Shown here piece by piece: positions 18,994-28,227 of a DNA stretch of 64,000 bases. The DNA is from Flectobacillus roseus. Its GTDB lineage: Bacteria; Bacteroidota; Bacteroidia; Cytophagales; Spirosomataceae. Each line of letters starts with the position of its first letter. Within the stretch, counting starts at the first letter, position 1. The notes under the pieces were generated by a model. That model made no database searches. It had not been told where the DNA came from and worked only from the letters and a program-made list of their open reading frames with translations. The stretch lies in the NCBI RefSeq assembly GCF_030056665.1, contig NZ_JASHIG010000030.1; one strand, 5' to 3'. A program made the translations under genes and the position numbers.

Positions 18994-19001
18994 TAGAAGT
19001 A

Positions 19002-20075
19002 TTAGAGATTTTCGTTTACGATACGTGCAATTCTGTACACATCCTCATGCGCCAAATCAAAATATAGAGGCAAAGCCAAAGCTCTCAAGGCAAAATCATC
19101 GGAGATAGGGCAAGTACTTTCCTCTGTTACGAATTTGAGCGTACTCAAGGATGGATAAAAGTATCGACGAGGCATAATCTGATTTTCAGACAAAGCATCT
19201 CTTACCTTCAGCAACGCGGCTTCAGATTCGAAGAAAACAGGATAATAAGCATAATTTTTCACGGCATTCAGTGAAAGTTCAGGTCGCCCAAGCTTTTCCC
19301 AATTTAGCTCTTGATCATAAATATCAAAAATAGCCTTACGAGCCGCAATAATTTCTGGTACTTTTGGAAGATTTACCAAACCCATCGCTGCATGAAACTC
19401 AGAATTCTTGCCATTAATACCGATCGTAAGATAATCGTCACCAATATGACCAAAGCTTCTATATCTATCTAAAAGCCAAGCATACTCATCATTATTAGTA
19501 ATCACAGCTCCACCCTCTACCGTGTGAAAGACCTTAGTAGCATGGAAGCTACAAGTGCTAATATCGCCAAATGAAAGGAGAGATTTATCGTCTACAGAGG
19601 CTCCAAAGGCATGTGCTGCATCGTAAATAAGCTTAATGTTATGCTTATCCGCTATTTTTTGTAGCTCATAAACGTCACATGGATTGCCATATACGTGAGT
19701 AGCCAAAATTGCTTGTGTATTCTCAGTAATGGCGGCTTCAACTTTTTGTGGGTCAATACACAAATCCGAACGAAGGATATCTGCAAAAACAGGAGTACAT
19801 CCCTCCCACACAACAGAGTGAGAAGTGGCACAGTAAGAAAATGGTGTAGTAATAACTTCTTTGGTTACTCCTAATACTTTGAGTGCTAACTGAATAGCAA
19901 TGGTACCATTTGATACAAACAAGCAGTGCTTTACGCCTAAATAATCCTTAATTTTTTGTTCTAATTCACGCACTAAGGGGCCATTGTTTGTGAGTTGGTT
20001 TCGCTCCCAAATACCCTTTAGGTAGGCTTCATATTCCTCATAAGGAGGTAAATATGTTTTAGTTACATTAATCAT
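19002..20075 (-). CDS. DegT/DnrJ/EryC1/StrS aminotransferase
   Basis: 357 aa, PLP-dependent fold type I sugar aminotransferase. The Schiff-base lysine is Lys181 in SFHATKVFHTVEGGA; Asp152 (YDAAHAFGA) contacts the PLP nitrogen. These enzymes aminate keto-sugar nucleotides such as dTDP- or UDP-4-keto-6-deoxyhexoses. Together with the acetyltransferase and WbqC it points to an acylated amino-deoxy sugar in the exported glycan. Confidence 0.92.
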   Translation of the reverse strand: MINVTKTYLPPYEEYEAYLKGIWERNQLTNNGPLVRELEQKIKDYLGVKHCLFVSNGTIAIQLALKVLGVTKEVITTPFSYCATSHSVVWEGCTPVFADILRSDLCIDPQKVEAAITENTQAILATHVYGNPCDVYELQKIADKHNIKLIYDAAHAFGASVDDKSLLSFGDISTCSFHATKVFHTVEGGAVITNNDEYAWLLDRYRSFGHIGDDYLTIGINGKNSEFHAAMGLVNLPKVPEIIAARKAIFDIYDQELNWEKLGRPELSLNAVKNYAYYPVFFESEAALLKVRDALSENQIMPRRYFYPSLSTLKFVTEESTCPISDDFALRALALPLYFDLAHEDVYRIARIVNENL

Positions 20076-20156
20076 TTAGCGTAATCTGTATATAAGTTTC
20101 AAATTTCGAAGTTTCTCTTTTCTAGCAAAAAGCAGAAAGCTTTATTTAATTCAACA

Positions 20157-21413
20157 TTAAATAGCGTTTTCGTATTCCAATTGCATAATTGGGAATTCAA
20201 TTTTCGGACGTACATATCCTGGCCATTTTCCATACCAAACTGTTCCTTCACGATAATCCTCTATTTCAAAGATCAAAGCCTCCTCAAAGTTATAGACTAC
20301 AGAAGCAGTATCTTTCACAATCATGAAAGAAAGTGAATAAGAACCATCGTTCAAGAAATCACTAGGAATTTCACATTCAGCAGAGATAATACCCTTTTCG
20401 AATTTAATCGAAGGCGTCCCTATGTTAAAAATACATTCACCAGTCAAAGAGTTTACGTGGAGACTAATATTCAAATTAGCTTGATCCATGTAATTCCAAA
20501 ACTCAATTTGTATCTTAAAGGAAGTACGAACATCCAAATGGTTTTGGTTGTCCAAATAATTAGGAACAAGTTTGACACTTTTCAAACGAACACGATCGTT
20601 ACCCGGCGCTTCATTCTGATCTGTGTAGGTTACTTGTAAATCTGTTTTCTGTATTTGGCTCAAATAGTTTGACATAATAAGATTAGTCTCACCCATTTGA
20701 ATCAATTGCCCCTTTTGCATATACATGGCTTTATTACACAAACCTTGTACTGCCGTTAGGTTATGGCTTACAAATAGAATAGTACGCCCAGAAGTTGAGG
20801 CATCCTTCATTTTGCCAAGACATTTACGTTGAAAGTCAGCATCTCCAACAGCCAACACCTCATCAACAATCATGATTTCTGGCTCTAGGTGTGCTGAAAT
20901 TGCAAATCCTAAACGTACATACATCCCTGACGAATAACGTTTTACAGGAGTGTCAAGAAATTTTTCAACACCTGCAAAATCAACGATTGCATCAAAATGT
21001 TTCTTGATTTCGTCACGCTTCATACCAAGAATCGCCCCGTTCAAGAATATATTTTCACGACCAGATAACTCTGGATGAAAGCCTGTACCAACCTCTAATA
21101 AGCTGGCAACACGACCTTTGATGGTAATTTTACCTTGAGTAGGTTCAGTAATACGACTCAACACTTTCAAAAGTGTTGATTTACCAGCACCATTTGAGCC
21201 AACTACACCAACTCTATCTCCTTGCTCTATTTTAAAACTTACATCTTTCAGGGCCCAGAAGTCTTCGTGTTCTACTTCGTCTTCTTCCCCTTTAGTAAAC
21301 ATATTTCTAAACGTATCTGTAATCACCTCACGAAAGGTATCTGACTTTGCATTACCTTTTTTATGATCGATTATGTATCGCTTACTAACGTTTTGTGCCT
21401 CAATAACTGTCAT
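20157..21413 (-). CDS. wzt: ABC transporter ATPase, Wzt type with C-terminal glycan-binding domain
   Basis: 418 aa. Walker A GSNGAGKST at 72-80, signature SSGMY at 161-165, Walker B IMIVDE at 180-185 and switch His217. An extra C-terminal domain (about 255-418) resembles the Wzt carbohydrate-binding domain that recognises the end-modified glycan before export. The domain implies that the chain is finished in the cytoplasm and moved across the inner membrane by this transporter, with the methyltransferase or another gene supplying the end cap. Confidence 0.93.
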   Translation of the reverse strand: MTVIEAQNVSKRYIIDHKKGNAKSDTFREVITDTFRNMFTKGEEDEVEHEDFWALKDVSFKIEQGDRVGVVGSNGAGKSTLLKVLSRITEPTQGKITIKGRVASLLEVGTGFHPELSGRENIFLNGAILGMKRDEIKKHFDAIVDFAGVEKFLDTPVKRYSSGMYVRLGFAISAHLEPEIMIVDEVLAVGDADFQRKCLGKMKDASTSGRTILFVSHNLTAVQGLCNKAMYMQKGQLIQMGETNLIMSNYLSQIQKTDLQVTYTDQNEAPGNDRVRLKSVKLVPNYLDNQNHLDVRTSFKIQIEFWNYMDQANLNISLHVNSLTGECIFNIGTPSIKFEKGIISAECEIPSDFLNDGSYSLSFMIVKDTASVVYNFEEALIFEIEDYREGTVWYGKWPGYVRPKIEFPIMQLEYENAI

Positions 21414-21427
21414 TCTACTTCAATATT

Positions 21428-22255
21428 TTAAATGTAATCAACAAACGAATTTTCTCTTTTTCTAAAGAAAATAATCGCAATAATTGTGGTTAGACAAACA
21501 AAAATAATGGTTGGCAAAAAGCTATCCCATGTAAAATAAGGATAGTTTGGAATCAAACACCAACGGAAACCCTCAATAATACCAGCCAATGGATTCAACC
21601 AAGTATAAAAAGGATACCAAGATAATTCTTTTATAGAAGAAGTAGAATACGCAACAGGACAAATAAAGAATCCGTATTGAACAATCAGTGGAACAATTTG
21701 CTGAAAGTCACGGTATTGCACATTAAGAGAAGCAAAAATAATCCCTAAACTTAATGCAGCCATGAAAGCAAAAAATAGAAATACTGGTACAAACAGCAAA
21801 TGGTAGTCTACCGAAATACCGCTGTATATTAAGAAAGGAACTAATACTATAAAACCTACAAAAAAGTCTAATAAAGGCACTGCCACCGAGCTCAAAGGCA
21901 TCAACAATCGAGGAAAATAAACCTTTGATACGAGGTTAGCATTACCGGTAATACTATTACTCACTTGCTGAAAAGCGGAAGCAAAAAAGTTCCAAAAAAT
22001 TACCCCAGTGAAAACGATGATTTTAAAATCAACACCAGAGGTATCCTCAATTTTGGCAACCTTATGAAAAGCAAATACAAACACCAATACCGTCATGATT
22101 GGCCTGACAACTGCCCAGGCTACACCAATCATCGTTTGTTTATAACGAACTGTTATATCTCGAACAGCTAAAATCCATAGCAATTCTCTAAATCTAATTA
22201 TGTCAGCCCAATAATGCTTTTCAGACCTTCCTGCCTCAATGACTGTTTCTTGCAT
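21428..22255 (-). CDS. wzm: ABC-2 type polysaccharide export permease
   Basis: 275 aa with six predicted membrane segments and the N-terminal amphipathic stretch plus VRYKQTMIGVAWAVVRP typical of Wzm/TagG permeases. It pairs with the ATPase 14 bp downstream to carry the lipid-linked glycan across the inner membrane. Confidence 0.92.
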   Translation of the reverse strand: MQETVIEAGRSEKHYWADIIRFRELLWILAVRDITVRYKQTMIGVAWAVVRPIMTVLVFVFAFHKVAKIEDTSGVDFKIIVFTGVIFWNFFASAFQQVSNSITGNANLVSKVYFPRLLMPLSSVAVPLLDFFVGFIVLVPFLIYSGISVDYHLLFVPVFLFFAFMAALSLGIIFASLNVQYRDFQQIVPLIVQYGFFICPVAYSTSSIKELSWYPFYTWLNPLAGIIEGFRWCLIPNYPYFTWDSFLPTIIFVCLTTIIAIIFFRKRENSFVDYI

Positions 22256-22266
22256 TGTCTAATTAA

Positions 22267-23355
22267 CTATTTATTTTTCTTATCCTTTAACTTTTTAACT
22301 ACGTCGCGACCAGCAACAAATAATAGCGCTAATATTAATCCAATGGTTCCACCGAGTTTAATTCCTTTTCCTTTAAGGGTAATATCGGCACCAATAGGCA
22401 ATTCTGAATCATCAATTTTAGTAAACAATGGAGATTCTTTTACCATAGAGAACCTCAAGTTATCAAGATTTCTAACAGCTTCTTGATACATACCTTGCAA
22501 TTGTGCAGAATTAGTACTTAATCTCTGCTGTTCAATCATTCCTTGCTGCATAATCACTTGCTGATTTTGGTCAACAACCTGAGCATATCTTCTTTGAGTA
22601 CCATATAACTGACTTTTCAAGGAATCAACGCGGCGTTCCATGATACCTAGTAACTCGCGTGTTTTCTTCGTTTTTGTTTCTATGTAAAAATCAGTCACCG
22701 TTTTCAAAAATAGGTTTGTCCAGATATGAGACAAAGTATCATTACGTGTCGTAGCAGCCAAAGTCATCAACGATGATTTCTTGTTTTCGTTGGCAATTGA
22801 AGTCAATGGCTCTAAAAACGATTGCAACATTCGAACTCTTGACCTCTCTTTCGGCGTCAGTTTTTCATAATCTGAATGTTTGAATCTAAAGGTTTTCATC
22901 TCTTCATCATCTTCCCATTCATCATCCAACGCTCCACTTTTCTCAATTAGTAAGTTTCCGAAAATTACTTTTTTGCCATTTACATCTACAGGAGTCAATA
23001 GCGCTCTATTGTAAATGTTTTTAGTTTTTAATAGCTCTAAGAAATTTTCGCCACTAAACAAACCGCTACTCGCAGCACCTCCGCCACCACCAAGACCAAA
23101 AGCACTCGCCAAATCTGATAATCCGCCACCACCTGAGGAACTCCCATTGTCCATGTTAAAAACAATTTTGGAGGTATATGTTTTCGGCTTTTTGGTAATG
23201 ATGTCTACTAAATATCCAGAAATCACCCCAAATATCGTAAATGCGACAATTAACTTCCAATTTGCAACGACTAAGTCCTTAAATGCAATGACTTTTTTTA
23301 CTATATCTTCAAAAGAAAATTGATCTTCTGGTAATGTATTTTGAGTCTGAGACAT
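22267..23355 (-). CDS. polysaccharide co-polymerase / chain-length determinant (Wzz/KpsE-like)
   Basis: 362 aa. Two membrane segments (about 34-51 and 335-350) flank a periplasmic alpha-helical domain containing a coiled coil (about 215-290). The usual C-terminal tyrosine-kinase domain is absent. A glycine-rich stretch at 71-98 is unusual and may be a flexible loop. The protein would couple the ABC exporter to the outer-membrane channel encoded 31 bp upstream. Confidence 0.85.
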   Translation of the reverse strand: MSQTQNTLPEDQFSFEDIVKKVIAFKDLVVANWKLIVAFTIFGVISGYLVDIITKKPKTYTSKIVFNMDNGSSSGGGGLSDLASAFGLGGGGGAASSGLFSGENFLELLKTKNIYNRALLTPVDVNGKKVIFGNLLIEKSGALDDEWEDDEEMKTFRFKHSDYEKLTPKERSRVRMLQSFLEPLTSIANENKKSSLMTLAATTRNDTLSHIWTNLFLKTVTDFYIETKTKKTRELLGIMERRVDSLKSQLYGTQRRYAQVVDQNQQVIMQQGMIEQQRLSTNSAQLQGMYQEAVRNLDNLRFSMVKESPLFTKIDDSELPIGADITLKGKGIKLGGTIGLILALLFVAGRDVVKKLKDKKNK

Positions 23356-23386
23356 GAGTCTAAATTAATAAATGCTAGATTTTATA

Positions 23387-25921
23387 TTATTGAATTGCAC
23401 GCATTAAGGCGATAATCGTGCCTATACCCGTAAGTGATGCCGTGATTGTTGTAATAATACCAAGAACTTGCTGTGAAGCCATTTGCTTCTGATTCAGTCG
23501 AGGAACAACAATTTCAGAACCCGGATTAATTTTTGGATAAACATTTACTAATCCTAATAACTTACGAGTACGGTCTACAGACCCATTTGCATAAATAACA
23601 TACGAACGTTTGCGAGATGAAAGCGAGGTAAACCCACCTGACTCCGAAATATAATGTTTGAAAGATGCTCCTTCAATAAATCTTGTAGAAGTTGGATATA
23701 ATACTTCACCTTGCATTCTTACCGTTTGAGGCTCTTTAGGAATACGAAGAATATCACCGTCTTGGAGTAACATATTAGATTTTGAATTTTCATTTTCTAA
23801 TACATCAACCAAATCAATCCCGATAGATTCCTCATAAATTTGTTTGATTGGCTCAACCTTCACAGATGTTTCAGAATTATTATCACTCAAATCCTGAATT
23901 TGTCTGCTTTTACGCTCAACCTCTTGATCTGTCAATTTTACTTTTCTGATTAAGGTTGCTCCTGCAGGATATGCTTGCGCATTCAATCCACCTGCACGCT
24001 TGATTACATCAAGCAACTTCTCGTCTTTTCTTTCCAAAGCATAAACACCAGGAAAAATAACCTGACCATCAATTGAGACAAACTGCTGACGCTCATAATT
24101 TGGAGAAGAACGCACGAACACTTCATCAAACGGTTCCAATATAAATTTAGAAGCTGACGAACTCATTGATAAATCTGGATTGATCGAAAATTGAAATTTC
24201 TCACCAATCGTAGGCGTAATCTTAGAAGGATCATCTTGTCCGATATTTTTCTTTCTACGAATTACCTCAATTCTTCCAGTGGCAGCAGATTCCTTCAAAC
24301 CACCTGCTTTTATCACCAAATCCTCAACCGTCATGTTTTTCACATATGGATACGTTCCAACAGAAGGTGTTTCGCCACCACTGTTTGGTAATACACCTAA
24401 AGATGTTGAACCAGTTGGTGTTTTTTCTGCAAAACCATCCATTGATGTCAGCTTAATTTCACCTTGGATACGCACAGTGTAGTTCTCCATCATTTCCAAG
24501 CTAGAATAAACAGTAATTTCATCCTCTCTTTTCAAAGGTACATCTGGTGCGGCTCCTGAAAGAATATCCTTATAATTGACTGCAATATTTTCCTTTGTTA
24601 AATCACTTTTCAATCTAACAATTAAAATTCTATCTAAGAAAGCATCTTCTTTAAAGCCTGCTGCACGTAGAATGAGTCTAGACAAAGATGAGTTATCGCT
24701 CAAAGAATAGCGTCCCGGACGAAATACGGCACCATTTAACTTGACGACATTTTCATATCTATCCATCAAAATTTGATCTACAGTAATAAAATCTCCTGAC
24801 TTCGGGAAAAATGAAGTTAGCAATTCACCATTCAAGTCAACCAATTTTCTCTCTTTATCTGTAAATCTCTCTATTTTAAGAACACTTTTGTAAGCATCTG
24901 GCAGGTATCCCCCAGCATATTCATTGATAATCATATCAAGATTTTCGTTAGGAAGAACCTCAAATATTGCAGGTTTCTTAACTCTACCTGCAATCTCGAT
25001 ACGAGACTTATATGGCGTAACCTGAATAATATCTTGGTCTTGTAATGCGATATCTTGACGTAAATTTCCAGTAGTCAATAGATCATATAAATCTACACGA
25101 GCAACGAGCTTTTTACCTCTAATTACTTTAATCTCACGGAATGTACCATTTTCGTTAGGTCCTCCAGCCTGATAAAGAACATTAAATACTTTGGCTAATG
25201 ATGATACAGCGTAAGTACCCGGTGCAATGACCTCACCTATAACCGTAACTCTAATTGTTCTAATATTTCCAAGAGAAACAGTAGCTGTTGTATTAGCAGA
25301 TGTAGTACCTGATGCCTTTAATCCAACATAAATTTGCGAAAGGCGGTTAATGATTCTCTTTTTTGCTTCTTCTATAGTCAAACCACTCACGAAAACATTT
25401 CCAACACGGTCTATCTTAATATTACCATCTGGCGTTACAGGTAACGTGTAGTGATTCTCAGAGTAACCATTGATATCGATAATAATCTCGTCGTCGGGAC
25501 CCAAAATATAATTTTTGGGAGTTGCCATACGAGCATATGAATCAAATGTAATTTTAGAGTTATTGAAAATACTATATCCAAAAATCTTCTTTCTTAAGGC
25601 AGCTGTAGATGAATCAGCTGTACTTAAATTCGCAGTTTTCTGTTTTTTCAAAGAATCTAAATCGCCTTTCTCTCCAGCAATTTCAGATACTTTGCGAGAA
25701 CCAGTACTTTTTACTCCAGTGTTAGTTGTAGTTGTAGGACGTGTAATTGGTGTAGGGAGTGTAAAGTTTGCAGGAATACCTTGTATTTGTGCAAAAGAAT
25801 TCAAACTCCATAAAGCAAACACTAATAAAGATATAGAGCGTAAGCTAACCGCAGACATGAATGAATGACGTGATTTTATAGCCTTCAAAACAAGATTGTT
25901 TGGGTTTTTGAGTTGTAACAT
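23387..25921 (-). CDS. outer-membrane polysaccharide export protein (Wza/KpsD-like, multiple SLBB)
   Basis: 844 aa. A Poly_export domain (about 130-225, starting YILGPDDEIIIDINGYSE) is followed by a series of SLBB domains recognisable by repeated G-x-V-x-x-PG-x-Y/F motifs, and a hydrophobic C-terminal segment. The signal peptide begins best at Met22 (25858, MSAVSLRSISLLVFAL, cleaved after SFAQ). The ATG at 25921 would give a 45-residue leader; both remain possible. First gene of the locus and the presumed export channel. Confidence 0.9.
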   Translation of the reverse strand: MLQLKNPNNLVLKAIKSRHSFMSAVSLRSISLLVFALWSLNSFAQIQGIPANFTLPTPITRPTTTTNTGVKSTGSRKVSEIAGEKGDLDSLKKQKTANLSTADSSTAALRKKIFGYSIFNNSKITFDSYARMATPKNYILGPDDEIIIDINGYSENHYTLPVTPDGNIKIDRVGNVFVSGLTIEEAKKRIINRLSQIYVGLKASGTTSANTTATVSLGNIRTIRVTVIGEVIAPGTYAVSSLAKVFNVLYQAGGPNENGTFREIKVIRGKKLVARVDLYDLLTTGNLRQDIALQDQDIIQVTPYKSRIEIAGRVKKPAIFEVLPNENLDMIINEYAGGYLPDAYKSVLKIERFTDKERKLVDLNGELLTSFFPKSGDFITVDQILMDRYENVVKLNGAVFRPGRYSLSDNSSLSRLILRAAGFKEDAFLDRILIVRLKSDLTKENIAVNYKDILSGAAPDVPLKREDEITVYSSLEMMENYTVRIQGEIKLTSMDGFAEKTPTGSTSLGVLPNSGGETPSVGTYPYVKNMTVEDLVIKAGGLKESAATGRIEVIRRKKNIGQDDPSKITPTIGEKFQFSINPDLSMSSSASKFILEPFDEVFVRSSPNYERQQFVSIDGQVIFPGVYALERKDEKLLDVIKRAGGLNAQAYPAGATLIRKVKLTDQEVERKSRQIQDLSDNNSETSVKVEPIKQIYEESIGIDLVDVLENENSKSNMLLQDGDILRIPKEPQTVRMQGEVLYPTSTRFIEGASFKHYISESGGFTSLSSRKRSYVIYANGSVDRTRKLLGLVNVYPKINPGSEIVVPRLNQKQMASQQVLGIITTITASLTGIGTIIALMRAIQ

Positions 25922-26020
25922 GATTTTTAATTTTGTCCTTAGATCAATTTGAGAAGGATTTTTTCAAAAATAATCCAAAAAACGGTACTTTTATTATTAA
26001 GATAAGTTTGAATTAAATTG

Positions 26021-26054
26021 CAAAGTAAATGAACTTTTGGCTAAATCTCGACAA
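26021..26054 (-). promoter_or_regulatory. candidate promoter of the polysaccharide locus
   Basis: Minus strand TTG (26054-26052), 23 bp, then TTACTTTG (26028-26021), one base off TAnnTTTG. The spacing is at the long end. It would give a leader of roughly 90-150 nt. Confidence 0.35.
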
Positions 26055-26123
26055 TCTTACACAGATTAATTAGGGAGTGGACAATTAAATTAATGTACAC
26101 TTACGATTTTTAATGCTTTTTTG

Positions 26124-26131
26124 TAGATTTG
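26124..26131 (+). promoter_or_regulatory. candidate -7 element for parE
   Basis: TAGATTTG matches the -7 consensus TAnnTTTG exactly, 129 bp before the parE ATG. No clear TTTG is seen 19-21 bp upstream, so this is tentative. Confidence 0.35.
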
Positions 26132-26259
26132 CTAACTTCTTAATCCAAAACTATATTTTTGAGCCATCTCAATTATTTTTCAACTCAAAAATATAGTCAA
26201 TAAGTATTTTTTTAACTTGTTTTGATGAAACATCAATAAATCCTTCTTTCTCTAGCAGT

Positions 26260-28137
26260 ATGTCAACAACGCCAAATAATGAGGTTCAATATACCGAAGA
26301 CAGTATTCGGTCACTAGATTGGAAAGAACATATCCGCCTTCGTCCTGGTATGTATATTGGTAAGCTCGGCGACGGTTCTTCGTCCGACGATGGGATATAT
26401 GTATTAGTAAAAGAAATCGTCGATAACTCTATCGATGAGCACATGATGGGACATGGAAAAGCCATCGATGTGAAAATTTCAGACCACCGTGTAGAGGTAC
26501 GTGATTATGGACGTGGTATTCCACTAGGTAAAGTAATCGACTGTGTATCAAAAATCAACACGGGAGGTAAATATGATTCGGGGGCTTTCCAAAAGTCCGT
26601 AGGTCTAAATGGGGTTGGTACCAAAGCTACCAACGCGTTATCAAGTTTCTTTAGAGTACAGTCCTTTCGTGAAGGCAAAACAAAATGGGCTGAGTTTAGC
26701 AAGGGAGAAATGCTTGCTGAGTCGGATGGCGAACCAGAAAGTAACGCCAAAAATGGTACGCAAACAATTTTTGAACCCGATAATACTATTTTCAAAAATT
26801 ACCATTTTATCCCTCAATATTTAGATAATCTTTTCTGGAATTATGCTTATTTGAATGCGGGTTTGTCTATTAATTTCAATGGACAAAAGTATTTTTCTCA
26901 GAAAGGTCTTTTCGATTTATTAAGCAAAAAAACCAACGAAGAAGAAAATCGCTATCCTATTATTCACCTAAAAGGTAATGATATCGAAATTGCAATGACG
27001 CATGGCAACCAATATGGCGAAGAGTATTATTCGTTCGTAAATGGTCAGAATACCACACAAGGAGGTACTCACTTGCAAGCTTTTCGTGAAGCAGTTGTTA
27101 GAACAGTACGTGATTTTTACAAAAAAGATTACGCGCCTGAGGATATCCGTGCTAGTATTGTTGCTGCAGTAGCTGTCCGTGTTCAAGAACCAGTTTTTGA
27201 ATCTCAAACAAAAACCAAATTAGGGTCAATCACTATGTCCCCTGATTCAAGCTCTCAGACAGTGAGAAGTTTTGTAGGAGATTTCATCAAAACTGAGCTG
27301 GATAACTTTTTGCACAAAAATCCAACTACTGCCGAGGCGCTTAAAAAACGTATTGAACAGTCTGAGCGTGAGCGTAAAGATATTGCGGGTATCAAAAAAT
27401 TGGCGAATGAGCGTGCTAAAAAAGCCAATTTGCACAACAAAAAACTTCGTGATTGTCGTGTGCATTTATCTAACGAAAAGTCTGATAATCGTTACGATTC
27501 AATGCTTTTCATTACCGAAGGTGACTCGGCAAGTGGCTCAATTACCAAATCAAGAAACGTTCAAACGCAAGCTGTATTTAGCTTAAGAGGGAAACCTCTC
27601 AACTGTTTTGGTTTGACCAAAAAGATTGTTTATGAAAACGAAGAATTTAACCTACTCCAACATGCCTTAAATATTGAAGATGGCTTGGAAGGTCTTCGTT
27701 ATAACAAAATCATTATTGCAACTGATGCCGACGTAGATGGTATGCACATCCGTTTGTTGATGATGACATTCTTCTTACAATTTTTCCCAGATTTAGTAAG
27801 AAATGGTCACCTTTATATTTTAGAAACACCTTTGTTCCGTGTTAGAAATAAAAAGGAAACCATCTATTGCTATTCCGATGAAGAGCGTCTCAATGCTATT
27901 CAAAAATTGGGTCCAAAACCAGAAATTACACGTTTCAAAGGTTTAGGTGAGATTTCTCCAGAAGAATTTGGTAAATTTATAGGCGATAATATTCGTTTAG
28001 AACCTGTCATTTTAGAAAAGGATACAACCATCCCTAAAATTTTGACTTATTTCATGGGTAAAAATACCCCTGACCGTCAAAGGTTTATTATCGACAATCT
28101 CATTATTGAAAAAGACCCTGCCGAAGCAGCAGCATAA
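26260..28137 (+). CDS. parE: DNA topoisomerase IV subunit B (ParE type)
   Basis: 625 aa. GHKL ATPase domain with VDNSIDEHM and the glycine-rich GLNGVGTKATNALS, the QTKTKLGS lysine loop at the transducer, then the TOPRIM domain with ITEGDSASGS and DADVDGMHIR. The length and lack of the long GyrB insert favour ParE over GyrB, but the two cannot be separated with certainty. The partner parC is not adjacent; pheA follows instead. Confidence 0.88.
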   Translation: MSTTPNNEVQYTEDSIRSLDWKEHIRLRPGMYIGKLGDGSSSDDGIYVLVKEIVDNSIDEHMMGHGKAIDVKISDHRVEVRDYGRGIPLGKVIDCVSKINTGGKYDSGAFQKSVGLNGVGTKATNALSSFFRVQSFREGKTKWAEFSKGEMLAESDGEPESNAKNGTQTIFEPDNTIFKNYHFIPQYLDNLFWNYAYLNAGLSINFNGQKYFSQKGLFDLLSKKTNEEENRYPIIHLKGNDIEIAMTHGNQYGEEYYSFVNGQNTTQGGTHLQAFREAVVRTVRDFYKKDYAPEDIRASIVAAVAVRVQEPVFESQTKTKLGSITMSPDSSSQTVRSFVGDFIKTELDNFLHKNPTTAEALKKRIEQSERERKDIAGIKKLANERAKKANLHNKKLRDCRVHLSNEKSDNRYDSMLFITEGDSASGSITKSRNVQTQAVFSLRGKPLNCFGLTKKIVYENEEFNLLQHALNIEDGLEGLRYNKIIIATDADVDGMHIRLLMMTFFLQFFPDLVRNGHLYILETPLFRVRNKKETIYCYSDEERLNAIQKLGPKPEITRFKGLGEISPEEFGKFIGDNIRLEPVILEKDTTIPKILTYFMGKNTPDRQRFIIDNLIIEKDPAEAAA

Positions 28138-28147
28138 GATATTACTA

Positions 28148-28173
28148 AGGGCTCAATAGTCTTTGTGAGCCCT
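28148..28173 (+). terminator. hairpin after parE
   Basis: An 8-bp perfect stem AGGGCTCA/TGAGCCCT with a 10-nt loop, 10 bp after the parE stop. There is no T-tract, so it may only attenuate or protect the 3' end. Confidence 0.5.
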
Positions 28174-28227
28174 AAATCAAGTATTCCTCTTCCTGTTCGC
28201 TAGCAGAAATATCCTGTTAACCATAAT

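Larger units (their letters stand above)
25922..26259. other. divergent intergenic region between export locus and parE
   Basis: 338 bp, AT-rich, no coding sequence seen. It holds the probable start regions for the 14.5-kb polysaccharide locus on the minus strand and for parE on the plus strand. Confidence 0.5.
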
